Positions 34,362 through 43,170 of a stretch of DNA of 64,000 nucleotides are shown in pieces. Origin of the DNA: Microbacterium sp. C5A9 (GTDB taxonomy: Bacteria; Actinomycetota; Actinomycetes; Actinomycetales; Microbacteriaceae); assembly GCF_022627955.1 (NCBI RefSeq), contig NZ_JABXGD010000002.1, positions 310,001-374,000 on the forward strand, in the 5' to 3' direction. The notes beneath the pieces are model-generated. The model saw only the letters and a list, made by a program, of their open reading frames with translations. It did not search any database and was not told the origin of the DNA. The position numbers were made by a program, and so were the translations under genes. Each line of letters opens with the position of its first letter. Position 1 is the stretch's first letter.

Positions 34362-35144
34362 TCAGTCGACGCCGAGGAAAGACCTGTCGGTCAGGATGAT
34401 CGGCCCTTCAGCCGTCACGGCGACGGTGTGCTCGGAATGAGCTCCTCTCGACCCGTCGACGCTGCGGAGCGTCCACCCGTCGGGGTCTGTCACGAGCTCA
34501 TCGGTGGTCTCGAGCAGCCAGGGCTCGAGCGCGAACACGAGGCCCTCACGCAGAGGGAACCCGCGTCCTGCCCGTCCGTCGTTGGGCACGTGCGGATCGC
34601 CGTGCATGATGCGTCCGACGCCGTGCCCGCCGAAGTCGGTGTTGATCGAGTACCCCTCGCCGTGGGACACGCCCGCGATGGCGGCTGAGATGTCGCCGAT
34701 CCGGTTTCCGACGACAGCCGCGGCGATGGCGGCATCCAGAGCTCGCTCGGTCGTCTCGATGATCCGGAGGTCTTCGTCGCGTGGCGTTCCCACGACGAAC
34801 GAGACGGCCGAGTCGGCGACCCAGCCGTCGACGGAGACCGCGAAGTCGAGGGAGACGAGGTCCCCGTCGCGCAGCGCGTAGTCGTGGGGGAGTCCGTGCA
34901 GGACCGCGTCGTTGATGGAGGTGCAGATGACCTTGCCGAACGGGCTCGCGCCGAACGACGGGTGGTAGTCGATGTAGCAGGACTCGGCACCCGCCTTGCG
35001 GATCATGTCGTGTGCTCGGCGGTCGATGGACAGCAGGTTCGTTCCGACCTTCGTCTCATCCCGCAGAGTGGCCAGGGTCTCGGCCACGAATCGTCCTGCG
35101 GCGCGCATCTCGTCGATCTCGGCAGGGGTGCGCAGTTCGATCAT
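34362..35144 (-). CDS. map: type I methionine aminopeptidase
   Basis: MAP removes the initiator methionine from new proteins using a dinuclear metal site. The 260-residue protein has the five ligands: Asp in SLDFAVSVDG, Asp in VADSAV, His in GHGVGRIMHG, Glu in VFALEPWLL, and the C-terminal Glu near GAHSEHTVAV. HGLPHDYALRDGD carries the catalytic His. ATG 35144 matches the short type Ia start and has GAGAGGA upstream. It is convergent with the methyltransferase gene. Confidence 0.95.
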   Translation of the reverse strand: MIELRTPAEIDEMRAAGRFVAETLATLRDETKVGTNLLSIDRRAHDMIRKAGAESCYIDYHPSFGASPFGKVICTSINDAVLHGLPHDYALRDGDLVSLDFAVSVDGWVADSAVSFVVGTPRDEDLRIIETTERALDAAIAAAVVGNRIGDISAAIAGVSHGEGYSINTDFGGHGVGRIMHGDPHVPNDGRAGRGFPLREGLVFALEPWLLETTDELVTDPDGWTLRSVDGSRGAHSEHTVAVTAEGPIILTDRSFLGVD

Positions 35145-35241
35145 CGGGTGTCCTCTCGTCCGTTCCATTCTCCCCGATATACCGATGATGGGCGTCCACG
35201 CGCTCACAGCGAACACCGGGACAGACGTCGGTGCATCGTCG

Positions 35242-35247
35242 TACGAT
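35242..35247 (+). promoter_or_regulatory. -10 element of the membrane protein gene
   Basis: TACGAT is followed by exactly 6 nt and the ATG at 35254. Confidence 0.5.
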
Positions 35248-35253
35248 TCAGAC

Positions 35254-35751
35254 ATGTGGTTGCGTCAGGCGTTCTTCCGCTGGCTGATTCCGGCGGCCTT
35301 CCTGCTGCCTCTGTGGCTGTTGATCGGCTGGGGCGTCTTCCAGGGCGGGTGGTCGATCCTCTGGGTGCTCTTCATCGCGGTTCCGTCCGTCTTCGTCGGT
35401 CAGCTCGTGCTCACGCTCCTCACGCGCTCGCGCCCCTCGGTGCGGGCCGAGCGGGCGGTGTCCTGGTGGGATGTCGGTGGCTTCACCCTGTGGCACGGCC
35501 TGACCATCGCGGTCGGCTGCTTCATCGACGGTGCGTTCGGCTGGCTCCTCGCCGCGGCTGTCGTCGTGGGGATCGGCATGTTCTGGCTGCAGTTCTGGCA
35601 GCTGTGGACCGAGGCCAAGGCGAACGGCGCCGGCTTCCGTCAGACCGTGTCGTGGTCCATGACCGAGGGTGTCGACGAAGCGAGTTCGTCTCCGCGCTCC
35701 GCACGTCCGCACGAGGTCATCGTCGTCAGGGAGACCGACTCGCGCGACTGA
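35254..35751 (+). CDS. four-helix integral membrane protein, function unknown
   Basis: I do not recognise a family. The 165-residue protein has about four transmembrane helices: LIPAAFLLPLWLLIGWGVF (about 11-29), ILWVLFIAVPSVFVGQLVL (about 36-54), a helix around LWHGLTIAVGCFIDG, and LLAAAVVVGIGMFWLQFW (about 98-115). A cytoplasmic-looking tail follows (WTEAKANGAGFRQ to the end) with Ser, Arg and Asp. A start at ATG 35254 gives the 6-nt spacing from TACGAT. It lies upstream of rplS on the same strand, but rplS has its own promoter, so the link is weak. Similar proteins in relatives are often labelled permease-like. Confidence 0.65.
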   Translation: MWLRQAFFRWLIPAAFLLPLWLLIGWGVFQGGWSILWVLFIAVPSVFVGQLVLTLLTRSRPSVRAERAVSWWDVGGFTLWHGLTIAVGCFIDGAFGWLLAAAVVVGIGMFWLQFWQLWTEAKANGAGFRQTVSWSMTEGVDEASSSPRSARPHEVIVVRETDSRD

Positions 35752-35766
35752 CCTCAGCACCGCATT

Positions 35767-35795
35767 TTGGCTGCGAAGTGCTTACGTGGCAGAAT
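35767..35795 (+). promoter_or_regulatory. rplS promoter
   Basis: TTGGCT (35767-35772) and CAGAAT (35790-35795) are separated by 17 bp. The leader to the rplS ATG is about 125 nt and includes a GGCTC/GAGCC-type stem near 35815-35835, which could be an autoregulatory site. No known leader family was matched. Confidence 0.5.
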
Positions 35796-35926
35796 GGTTC
35801 TTTGTGCCGTGACCGGCTCTGCCTCAGGGGAGCCCGCGGACGCTTCGGCGCCGTTCAGCACGAACCCGTTCTTATTCCTTCCTACATCATGCATCCGACC
35901 TGAGGCGAGTGCAGAGAGAGACGATC

Positions 35927-36274
35927 ATGCAGATCCTCGACGCCGTCGACGCAGCATCCCTGCGCTCCGACATTCCCGTCTTCCACCCCGGTGACACGGT
36001 CAACGTGCACGTGAACATCACCGAGGGAACCCGCTCGCGTATCCAGGTCTTCAAGGGCGTCGTCATCGGCCGCCAGGGCGATGGTGTGCGCGAGACCTTC
36101 ACCGTGCGCAAGATCAGCTTCCAGGTCGGCGTCGAGCGTACCTTCCCGGTGCACTCCCCGGTGATCGACCACATCGAGGTCGTCACCCGCGGTGACGTGC
36201 GTCGCGCGAAGCTGTACTACCTCCGCCAGCTGCGCGGCAAGAAGGCGAAGATCAAGGAGAAGCGCGACAACTGA
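35927..36274 (+). CDS. rplS: 50S ribosomal protein L19
   Basis: L19 sits at the 30S-50S interface. The 115-residue protein begins [17 protein letters not shown] and carries the family pattern [48 protein letters not shown] and [18 protein letters not shown] at 35909 would add six residues, but the ATG at 35927 fits the family better. It is followed by a textbook terminator. Confidence 0.96.
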   Translation: MQILDAVDAASLRSDIPVFHPGDTVNVHVNITEGTRSRIQVFKGVVIGRQGDGVRETFTVRKISFQVGVERTFPVHSPVIDHIEVVTRGDVRRAKLYYLRQLRGKKAKIKEKRDN

Positions 36275-36287
36275 CGCTCGCGTTCTC

Positions 36288-36328
36288 CACAGCACCCCGG
36301 GACACGATGTCCCGGGGCGCTGTGTTTT
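36288..36328 (+). terminator. intrinsic terminator after rplS
   Basis: A 15-bp stem with one mismatch (arms 36288-36303 and 36309-36324, loop ACGAT) is followed by TTTT. It lies 14 bp after the rplS stop. Confidence 0.9.
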
Positions 36329-36392
36329 CAGCGAGGTGTGCGAACCTTGGATGTGCCGTCTCCGAGCGGTTCGAGACTGTGAAGGATTCCAG

Positions 36393-37127
36393 ATGACGAC
36401 TGACTCAGCGGCTGCGTCCCCGTCCCCGACCAGGCGTCGGCGCGGTCTTCTGATCTTCCTTCGCGACGTGCTCGTGATCATCGTGATCGCCGCTCTCGTA
36501 TCGTTCGTGGTGAAGACCTTCGTCGTCCGCTCGTTCTACATCCCGTCTGCGTCGATGGAGCGGACGCTGATGGTGAAGGACCGGATCCTCGTGGACGAAC
36601 TCACGCCCCGCTGGACCTCCTACGATCGAGGAGACGTCGTCGTCTTCAAGGATCCGGGCGGGTGGCTCGACGGCGTGCCGCAGACGCCCGCGCAGCCGCC
36701 TCTGATCGAGGCGGTCGACTGGGTGCTCAACGTGGTCGGCATCTCGGCGACGGATTCGCAGGACCACCTCGTCAAGCGGGTCATCGGCCTGCCTGGCGAC
36801 CACGTGGTGTGCTGCAACGCCCTCGGTCAGATCACCATCAACGGTGCTCCGATCGACGAGCTCGACTACCTCAACCTCCCGGATGGTGACACAGCCGCAT
36901 CGAACGAGGCATTCGACGTCACCGTTCCCGCCGATTCTCTGTGGCTGCTCGGCGACAACCGGGATCGATCGCGAGATTCGCGCGCGCATCAGGATCTGCC
37001 CAGCGGCGGATTCGTGCCCCTCGCGAACGTGGTCGGCAGGGCGTTCCTCACCACCTGGCCGCTCGACCGACTCGGCACGATCGACGGCCACCATGACAGC
37101 TTCAACGGCGTTCCGGACCCGGAATGA
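36393..37127 (+). CDS. lepB: type I signal peptidase
   Basis: LepB cleaves signal peptides of exported proteins at the outer face of the membrane. The 244-residue protein has one N-terminal transmembrane helix (VLVIIVIAALVSFVVKTFVV, about 24-43). Box B is YIPSASMERTL with the catalytic serine. Box D is HLVKRVIGLPGD with the general-base lysine, and box E is LLGDNRDRSRDSR. AAGGA lies 6 nt before the ATG at 36393. The stop overlaps the rnhB ATG (ATGA), so the two are coupled. Confidence 0.95.
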   Translation: MTTDSAAASPSPTRRRRGLLIFLRDVLVIIVIAALVSFVVKTFVVRSFYIPSASMERTLMVKDRILVDELTPRWTSYDRGDVVVFKDPGGWLDGVPQTPAQPPLIEAVDWVLNVVGISATDSQDHLVKRVIGLPGDHVVCCNALGQITINGAPIDELDYLNLPDGDTAASNEAFDVTVPADSLWLLGDNRDRSRDSRAHQDLPSGGFVPLANVVGRAFLTTWPLDRLGTIDGHHDSFNGVPDPE

Positions 37128-37783
37128 CAGTGGCGGTTCCGACGCTCGCTCTGGAGCGGAGGCTTCTCAACGAGTTCGACCTCGTCATCGCGCTCGATGA
37201 GGTCGGCCGAGGAGCCTTGGCCGGACCTGTCGCGGTCGGCGCCGCGATGATGGACGCCAGCGGTGCTCGGCGACGCGTGCCGGAAGGGCTTCGAGACTCC
37301 AAGCTGGTCACAGAGAAGCGCAGACCTGACGTCGCGGTTCGCGCATCGGCGTGGGTTCAGGCCTCGGGCGTCGGCTGGGCGACCTCGACGGAGATCGACG
37401 AGGTGGGGATCATGCGCGCCCTGGGACTCGCCGCGTCACGCGCTGTGCAGAGCATCGCCGACCAGGGGGCCGTGCTCACGAATGCTCTGGTGCTGCTCGA
37501 CGGCAACTACGACTATCTCTCGTCCGTTCACCCGGCCGCTCTCCAGGTGCGGCCGGTGATCAAGGCCGATCGGGACTGCGCGTCGGTCTCGGCGGCATCG
37601 GTGATCGCGAAGGTCGCCCGCGACACCTACATGGCGGAGATCCACGAGGGGCACCCGACCTATCAATGGGACAGGAACAAGGGGTACGCGAGTGCCGAGC
37701 ACCGTCAGGCCATCCGCGCGCTGGGCCTGTCTCCGCACCACCGCTCATCCTGGGCGATCGCCGATGCGCCGACGTTGTTCTGA
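37124..37783 (+). CDS. rnhB: ribonuclease HII
   Basis: RNase HII removes ribonucleotides embedded in DNA. The 219-residue protein has the catalytic ALDEVGRGALAGPV (Asp-Glu pair, about 23-36). The third acid is in VLLDGNYDYL, and the C-terminal motif ADRDCASVSAASVIAKVARD carries the last acid. It is coupled to lepB by a 4-bp overlap. Confidence 0.95.
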   Translation: MTVAVPTLALERRLLNEFDLVIALDEVGRGALAGPVAVGAAMMDASGARRRVPEGLRDSKLVTEKRRPDVAVRASAWVQASGVGWATSTEIDEVGIMRALGLAASRAVQSIADQGAVLTNALVLLDGNYDYLSSVHPAALQVRPVIKADRDCASVSAASVIAKVARDTYMAEIHEGHPTYQWDRNKGYASAEHRQAIRALGLSPHHRSSWAIADAPTLF

Positions 37784-37815
37784 TGCCCCGTGCGGCTCAG
37801 CCGCGCCGTCGACTC

Positions 37816-37821
37816 TAGGAT
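37816..37821 (+). promoter_or_regulatory. -10 element of the DUF2469 gene
   Basis: TAGGAT lies 9 nt before the ATG at 37831. The implied leader is only about 3 nt. Confidence 0.45.
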
Positions 37822-37830
37822 GGAGTCATC

Positions 37831-38157
37831 ATGGATGAGGAAGCCTTCGACGACTACGACCGCGAGCTCGAACTCGCACTGTTCCGCGAGTACCGCGACG
37901 TCGTCGCGCAGTTCCAGTACGTCGTCGAGACCGAGCGACGGTTCTACCTCGCCAACGAGGTCAATGTCGTCCGGCGCGACACGGAGCACGACTTCTACTT
38001 CGAGATCTCGATGAGCGATGTCTGGGTCTGGGACATCTATCGCGCCGACCGCTTCGTCAAGGCGGTTCGCGTGCTCACGTTCAAAGATGTGAACGTCGAA
38101 GAGCTGCAGCGTCGTGAGTTCGAGATTCCTCAGGAGCTCTCGCTCGACGGGGAGTGA
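37831..38157 (+). CDS. DUF2469 family protein
   Basis: This 108-residue acidic protein belongs to the actinobacterial DUF2469 family, always found near rnhB and yraN; its function is unknown. It begins MDEEAFDDYDRELELALFREYRD with a charged helix. The middle has VVETERRFYLANEVNVVRR and the conserved aromatic YFEISMSDVWVWDIYR. No motif suggests catalysis or metal binding. The promoter is separate from lepB-rnhB, and a 102-bp gap precedes yraN. Confidence 0.88.
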   Translation: MDEEAFDDYDRELELALFREYRDVVAQFQYVVETERRFYLANEVNVVRRDTEHDFYFEISMSDVWVWDIYRADRFVKAVRVLTFKDVNVEELQRREFEIPQELSLDGE

Positions 38158-38259
38158 CCTGCTCTGCACAGCGCGCAGGTTCTCGAGGTTTCCCCGGTAA
38201 GCCGGTGATCTCACGAGCCTGTCCCGACCCGAGGTGATGATCATCGGCAGGCTGTCTCC

Positions 38260-38622
38260 ATGGCAGCGAAAGACGAACTCGGCAGAGCCGGTGAACAGCG
38301 TGCGGTCCTTCATCTGAATGCGATCGGCTATCGCATCCTCGACAGGAACTGGCGCTCCGCCCAGGGCGAATTGGACATCGTCGCCCGGATCGACCGTCGC
38401 CTCGCCGTCGTCGAGGTGAAGACGCGGCGAACGACAGCCTTCGGTCATCCCTTCGAGGCGCTCGACAACCGCAAGCTCCGACGTCTCTGGCAGCTCGCGC
38501 ATGCGTGGGCCGCGGCGCATCCCGAACAAGCCAGGGGACTCGACATCGCGATCGAAGCGATCGGGATCGTCGGAGACGATCCCTCCACCGGCGAGCTCGA
38601 GCACCTCACGGACCTGCCATGA
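38260..38622 (+). CDS. YraN family (UPF0102) putative endonuclease
   Basis: This 120-residue protein has the YraN fold, a small restriction-endonuclease-like domain. Visible are GRAGEQRAVLHL at the N-terminus, the catalytic pattern QGELDIVARIDRRLAVVEVKTRR (Glu-Asp then Glu-Val-Lys) and a C-terminal helix. Its biological role is not established. It overlaps yifB by ATGA, and this yraN-yifB-dprA cluster is widely conserved. CAGGCT lies 6 nt before the ATG, a weak match to the local -10 pattern. Confidence 0.9.
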   Translation: MAAKDELGRAGEQRAVLHLNAIGYRILDRNWRSAQGELDIVARIDRRLAVVEVKTRRTTAFGHPFEALDNRKLRRLWQLAHAWAAAHPEQARGLDIAIEAIGIVGDDPSTGELEHLTDLP

Positions 38623-40148
38623 CGACGGCGCGGACCTGGGCGGTGGCTCTCACGGGCGTGGTCGGGCACATGGTCGAAGTCGAGGCGGATCTCTCGAATC
38701 AGACCCCGGAGTTCAAGATCATCGGCCTGCCGGACAAGTCTCTCGGGGAAGCCGTTCAACGGGTGCACAACGCCTGCAAGAACGTAGGGCTGCCGCTTCC
38801 CCGACGTCGGCTGACGGTGAACCTCTCGCCGGCGAGCCTGCCGAAGCAGGGGTCGGCCTTCGATCTGGGCATCGCCGTGGCCGCGCTGGCCGCGGGAGGG
38901 ACGGTGCGGGGGAGGTCGATCGCTCAGACCGTCCATCTGGGCGAGCTGGGACTCGACGGCCGTCTGCGGCCGGTCACCGGAGTGCTCCCTGCCGTCTTCG
39001 CAGCCATGCGCGCGGGCTTCGAGACGGTGATCGTCCCCCATGCGAACGAGGCGGAGGCGATGCTCGTCCCGGGGATCGACGTGCGCGCGGCGACGACGCT
39101 CGCTCAGGTGGCGCTGTGGCATGGAGCGGACGTCGAGGTGGGTGACGTCGAGCCTGTCGGCTCGCCCGGGGGCATCGACGAGCCGGCGGAATCGGTCGAT
39201 CTCGCCGACGTGGTGGGGCAGGACACTGCGGTCGAGGCGCTGGTCGTCGCTGCGGCGGGCGGTCATCACATGCTCCTCAGCGGACCGCCCGGTGCGGGCA
39301 AGACCATGCTGGCGCGACGCCTCCCGGGCATCCTGCCGCCGCTCAGCGACGACGAGGCGCTCGAGGTCGCGTCGATCCGTTCTCTCACGGGGGAGTCGGT
39401 GCGCAGTCTCGATCTCGTTCCGCCTCTCGAGGCGCCGCACCACAGCGCATCGGTCGCGGCGCTGGTCGGCGGAGGTTCGCGGGCGGCGCGTCCCGGTGCG
39501 ATCGTCCGCGCGCACCGGGGCGTCCTCTTCCTCGATGAAGCCGCCGAGTTCTCGCGCGTCGCGCTCGACTCGCTCCGCCAGCCGCTCGAGGCCGGAACGA
39601 TCGAGGTGAGTCGAGCCGGCTTCACCGCGAGCTACCCCGCGCGATTCCAGCTCGTGCTGGCGATGAACCCGTGTCCGTGTGGGAATCACGGGGTTCGGGG
39701 AGCGGAGTGCGTCTGCCCGTCGCTTGCCATCCGCCGCTACGCGACGCGGCTGTCCGGTCCACTCCGCGACCGTCTCGACATCGAACTGCAGGTGGCGCGG
39801 GTGTCGGTGGCCAGGGCGGTGAGCGGCGACCGTTCGACGGTCACCACCGCGGCGGCCCGTGAACGTGTCCGCGCGGCGAGGGACCGCGCAGCTGTGCGGT
39901 GGCGGGGGACGCCGTGGCGGTGCAACGGCGAGATCCCCGGTGCACGGCTGCGCCAACTCGACGTGCGGATCGATCCGCAGGCCCGCGCTCCGCTCGAGAG
40001 AGCTCTGGAGCGCGGCGCACTCACCCTGCGCGGCTATGACCGCGTCCTTCGGGTCGCCTGGACGATGGCCGACCTCGCCGGAGTGGAGAGGCCCGGTCGC
40101 GATGAGATCGGTGGAGCCCTCTTCCTCAAGCGGGGGTTCAGCTCATGA
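38619..40148 (+). CDS. YifB family Mg-chelatase-like AAA ATPase
   Basis: This 509-residue protein has the ComM/YifB plan, a MoxR-related helicase that aids branch migration in natural transformation. An N-terminal Lon-like domain (about 20-170: LTVNLSPASLPKQGSAFDLGIAVA) precedes the AAA module with Walker A GPPGAGKTML (about 224-233) and Walker B GVLFLDEAAEFS. A cysteine-rich loop (NPCPCGNHG, ECVCP) follows and a helical C-terminus ends it. It overlaps yraN by 4 bp and dprA by 4 bp, forming one tight operon with a possible recombination theme. Confidence 0.94.
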   Translation: MTTARTWAVALTGVVGHMVEVEADLSNQTPEFKIIGLPDKSLGEAVQRVHNACKNVGLPLPRRRLTVNLSPASLPKQGSAFDLGIAVAALAAGGTVRGRSIAQTVHLGELGLDGRLRPVTGVLPAVFAAMRAGFETVIVPHANEAEAMLVPGIDVRAATTLAQVALWHGADVEVGDVEPVGSPGGIDEPAESVDLADVVGQDTAVEALVVAAAGGHHMLLSGPPGAGKTMLARRLPGILPPLSDDEALEVASIRSLTGESVRSLDLVPPLEAPHHSASVAALVGGGSRAARPGAIVRAHRGVLFLDEAAEFSRVALDSLRQPLEAGTIEVSRAGFTASYPARFQLVLAMNPCPCGNHGVRGAECVCPSLAIRRYATRLSGPLRDRLDIELQVARVSVARAVSGDRSTVTTAAARERVRAARDRAAVRWRGTPWRCNGEIPGARLRQLDVRIDPQARAPLERALERGALTLRGYDRVLRVAWTMADLAGVERPGRDEIGGALFLKRGFSS

Positions 40149-41332
40149 TCGATGCGCTGCTCTCGGACGCAGAGCTTCGCGCCGCCGTCGACGACGTGCA
40201 TCCGAGCGGAGATGATCCCGAGACGATCGCGCGCATCGCCTGGTCGGTGCTCGCCGAACCGGGGGATGGCGTGGCGGGCACGTTGATCGGCGAGTTGGGC
40301 GCGGCGGAAGCCCTGCGGTTCGTCTTCGGCGAGCCGCGCACGCTCGTACCGCCGGGGCGCGAGAGCAGGACGCTCGCGGAGGGGATCTCCCGCTGGTCGG
40401 CCCGCGCCGACCCCCGCAGTGTGCGACGCGCTGTCACAGACGCCAGAGACGTGTCCGCCCGGCTGATCGTTCCGGGCGACCCCGAGTGGCCGATGGCCCT
40501 CGATGATCTCGGAGCCCACACCCCGGTCCTTCTGTGGGTGCGTGGGCGCCCGTCGTTGCTCCGACGCGGGCCCCGCGTCGCCATCGTCGGGGCGCGGGCT
40601 GCGAGTGCCTACGGCGAGATGGTCGCCGCAGAACTCGCGGGTGACCTCGCGGCGTCGGGAGCGGTCATCGTCTCCGGGGGCGCCTACGGAATCGACGGCG
40701 CTGCTCATCGCGCGGCGCTCGCGGTCGACGGCGCGACCGTCGCCTTCCTCGCCGGCGGCGTGGACAGGGCGTATCCGCAAGGCCATCAGCAGCTGCTGCG
40801 CCGGATCGCCGACACCGGTGCGGTCGTCAGCGAGGTGCCCTGCGGCGTCGCGCCGACGAAGTGGCGATTCCTCTCGCGCAACCGTCTGATCGCGGCCCTC
40901 GGGCAGGCCACGGTCGTGGTCGAAGCGGGCTGGCGAAGCGGATCCCTCAACACCGCGGGGCACGCGGCGTCCCTCGGCAGGCCGCTCGGAGCTGTGCCGG
41001 GACCGGTGACCTCCGCCGCGTCGGCGGGGTGTCACCGGCTGCTCCGCGAGTACGACGCCCGATGCGTGACGAACACGGCGGAGGTCCGGGAGCTCTGGGA
41101 GAGCCTGTCACCGGACGGCGAGACTGCGGAGAACGTGATCGATGCCGAGCAGGTGCGGCTGCTGGACGCGATCGGAACGCGATCCGGGGTGCCTCTCGTC
41201 GAGATCGCGAGGCGGGCGGGCTTGGCTCCCGACCGTGTGAGGGCACTCCTCGGGGTGCTCGAGCTCGAGGGGATCGTCGAGCAGACGGCTGCGGGGTGGA
41301 AGAAGAAGCCGACTCGTGGACGGCGAGGCTGA
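40145..41332 (+). CDS. dprA: DNA-processing protein DprA
   Basis: DprA binds single-stranded DNA and loads RecA during transformation. The 395-residue protein has the Rossmann-like DprA core: [17 protein letters not shown], then [17 protein letters not shown] and [16 protein letters not shown]. The SRNRLIAAL segment and a C-terminal winged-helix domain (about 335-390, [20 protein letters not shown]) follow. The N-terminal 100 residues are a helical extension common in actinobacteria. It is coupled to yifB. Confidence 0.94.
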   Translation: MIDALLSDAELRAAVDDVHPSGDDPETIARIAWSVLAEPGDGVAGTLIGELGAAEALRFVFGEPRTLVPPGRESRTLAEGISRWSARADPRSVRRAVTDARDVSARLIVPGDPEWPMALDDLGAHTPVLLWVRGRPSLLRRGPRVAIVGARAASAYGEMVAAELAGDLAASGAVIVSGGAYGIDGAAHRAALAVDGATVAFLAGGVDRAYPQGHQQLLRRIADTGAVVSEVPCGVAPTKWRFLSRNRLIAALGQATVVVEAGWRSGSLNTAGHAASLGRPLGAVPGPVTSAASAGCHRLLREYDARCVTNTAEVRELWESLSPDGETAENVIDAEQVRLLDAIGTRSGVPLVEIARRAGLAPDRVRALLGVLELEGIVEQTAAGWKKKPTRGRRG

Positions 41333-41367
41333 TCCCCGCTCTCGGCCGGCTCGGGCAAGCTGTCAGC

Positions 41368-42270
41368 ATGGAGTTCCCGGTGGCCGCGGAGGCGTTCGCC
41401 GATCATCTCGAGAAGGTGCGTCGGCTGTCGAGCGCGACCGTGCGCGCCTATCGCTCGGATCTGCGGGACCTCGGCGCAGTCGTCGGAACAGCCGCACTCG
41501 ACGATGTCGATCTCGAGACGCTCCGAGAGTGGCTGTGGCGTTCGACGCAGCGGGGGGATGCACGTTCGACGCTCGCCCGTCGAGCGGCTGCGGCGCGGTC
41601 CTTCTTCAGCTGGGCACAGGAGCAGGGACTGATCGAGCTCGATCCCAGCCTTCGACTCGTCGCGCCGAAGCGAGGTCGCACTCTGCCCACCGTCGCCTCG
41701 CAGGAGGCGATGAAGCGACTTCTCGACGCGCAGCGCGACGCGGCCGAGTCGGGGGACCCGATCGCCCTTCGAGACCACGGTGTCCTCGAGCTCCTCTACG
41801 GTGCGGGCATCCGCGTCTCAGAGCTGTGCGGGCTCGACGTCGATGACGTCGATCTCGATCGTGGGACCGCTCGGGTGCTCGGCAAGGGAGCGAAGGAGCG
41901 GGTCGTGCCGTTCGGGGCACCCGCGCGTGCGGCCATCGGGGCGTACCTGACGCGATCACGCCCGGCTCTGCTCGTGCGTTCGTCCACGACCACCAGCGCG
42001 CTGTTCCTGAGCACGCGCGGCGCGCGTATCGGATCCCGCGCGGTGTACACGGTGGTCGCGGAGGCGCTGTCCCCGTTCGTCGGCGCCGACACTGTGGGTC
42101 CGCACGCGCTCCGCCACACCGCGGCGACACACCTCCTCGACGGCGGCGCGGATCTCCGTGCGGTGCAGGAGATCCTCGGGCATGCGAGTCTCGGTACGAC
42201 CCAGATCTACACCCATGTGTCCGCGGAGCGGCTGACGGCCACATATCGGCTCGCGCATCCACGCGCCTGA
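41368..42270 (+). CDS. xerC: tyrosine recombinase XerC
   Basis: XerC with XerD resolves chromosome dimers at dif. The 300-residue protein has the N-terminal core-binding domain ([23 protein letters not shown] split). The catalytic domain follows: Arg in [12 protein letters not shown], Lys in [12 protein letters not shown], the His-Arg pair in [12 protein letters not shown], His in [11 protein letters not shown], and the nucleophile Tyr in IYTHV. The ATG at 41368 starts [14 protein letters not shown]. The gene follows dprA by 35 bp. No phage or integron features surround it, so it is the housekeeping recombinase. Confidence 0.92.
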   Translation: MEFPVAAEAFADHLEKVRRLSSATVRAYRSDLRDLGAVVGTAALDDVDLETLREWLWRSTQRGDARSTLARRAAAARSFFSWAQEQGLIELDPSLRLVAPKRGRTLPTVASQEAMKRLLDAQRDAAESGDPIALRDHGVLELLYGAGIRVSELCGLDVDDVDLDRGTARVLGKGAKERVVPFGAPARAAIGAYLTRSRPALLVRSSTTTSALFLSTRGARIGSRAVYTVVAEALSPFVGADTVGPHALRHTAATHLLDGGADLRAVQEILGHASLGTTQIYTHVSAERLTATYRLAHPRA

Positions 42271-42327
42271 ATCGCATCGCCACCCCTGTCGGCTGAATCG
42301 CGGCACGCCGGGAGGGCTCGTTCGCCG

Positions 42328-42864
42328 TCACAGCGTCTCGCAGCAGGGCAGCAGTACGGCACGGGGCACAGCGCCGAACAGCAGAAGCGGATTGAGATAG
42401 GCGCCGTCGAGACGGACGCCGAGATGCAGTGTTCCCGCGGCAGCGTGTCCACCGCGATCGACCGTGCCGATCGGATCTCCCGCCGAGACGGAGTCGCCGG
42501 GGGAGAGATCCGACAGGAGCGGTTCGAAGGTCGAGACATACCCTCCCGGATGCTCGATGGTGAGGAGCGGGCGGTCGACTACGGTGCCGCGGAAGGCCAC
42601 GACCCCGGGAGCCGGTGCGCGGACAACTGCGGCTGTCCCTGCCGCGAGATCGACACCGCGATGGCCGGCCGCGTAGTCGTGTGCGGGGGCTCGATAGGGC
42701 GCCACGATGTCTCGGGGGCCTCCGACGGGCCACTCCCAGGTCGGAGAGGACGGGTCAGCGCCGGGCGGGGTCACGGCGTATGCGACCGAAGACGGGCTGA
42801 TCGACAGGCTGAGGGCGGCGACCGCCAGGAGGCGGAGAGCGCGCATGCCGAGGGTGCTGTGCAT
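42328..42864 (-). CDS. M23-like secreted protein, probably catalytically inactive
   Basis: This 178-residue protein has a signal peptide (MHSTLGMRALRLLAVAALSLS, cleaved near AYA) and a LytM/M23 fold. The zinc ligands H and D are kept in HRGVDLAAG and the third zinc histidine in TLHLGVRL. However, the first His of the HxH pair is Thr (GTLHLG), and the usual Tyr-x-His-Leu before it reads STFEPL, so both catalytic histidines seem absent. It may therefore be a regulator or a binding protein, as with EnvC. The start at 42864 has AGGA 7 nt upstream; ATG 42882 is an alternative. It is divergent from rpsB. Confidence 0.8.
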   Translation of the reverse strand: MHSTLGMRALRLLAVAALSLSISPSSVAYAVTPPGADPSSPTWEWPVGGPRDIVAPYRAPAHDYAAGHRGVDLAAGTAAVVRAPAPGVVAFRGTVVDRPLLTIEHPGGYVSTFEPLLSDLSPGDSVSAGDPIGTVDRGGHAAAGTLHLGVRLDGAYLNPLLLFGAVPRAVLLPCCETL

Positions 42865-43170
42865 CGAACGATCCTGCGTCATCCCCGCGACCCGATACCG
42901 GCACGTCGCTCGGTCGGGTCCATGGCGGGGGAGAGGTCGATCGACCGAGGCCCGGTGCAGAGCGAGTCCGGTTCCCGGATCCTGTATGCTGGACGAGCAC
43001 CTCGATATCGGGGTGACTACGCGTGCCCAGAGCGACTTCAGTCGTGGCATCCACTCCCATAGGTCCTGTTCCCGAACAGGTGGGTGTGCGCCGGGCACCA
43101 GGGAGTCCGATCGTCCGATCGACTCGACAACCTCAACGACGCAGAATCGCGTCAGAACAAGGAGACGACC
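42865..43170 (+). promoter_or_regulatory. rpsB promoter and leader
   Basis: This 306-bp divergent gap has a TATGCT -10 (42985-42990) with no clear -35. It then has a stem CACC-N10-GGTG at 42999-43016 near the predicted transcript start and a stem at 43065-43080 (CCTGTTC / GAACAGG). AAGGAG lies 7 nt before the rpsB ATG. The transcript leader would be about 175 nt, long enough for S2 autoregulation, but no known leader family was recognised. Confidence 0.45.

Noticed and set aside
41368..42270. Tyrosine recombinase as a phage or island integrase
   Set aside because: Its length, motifs and position after dprA fit chromosomal XerC, and there is no tRNA, direct repeat or phage gene nearby.
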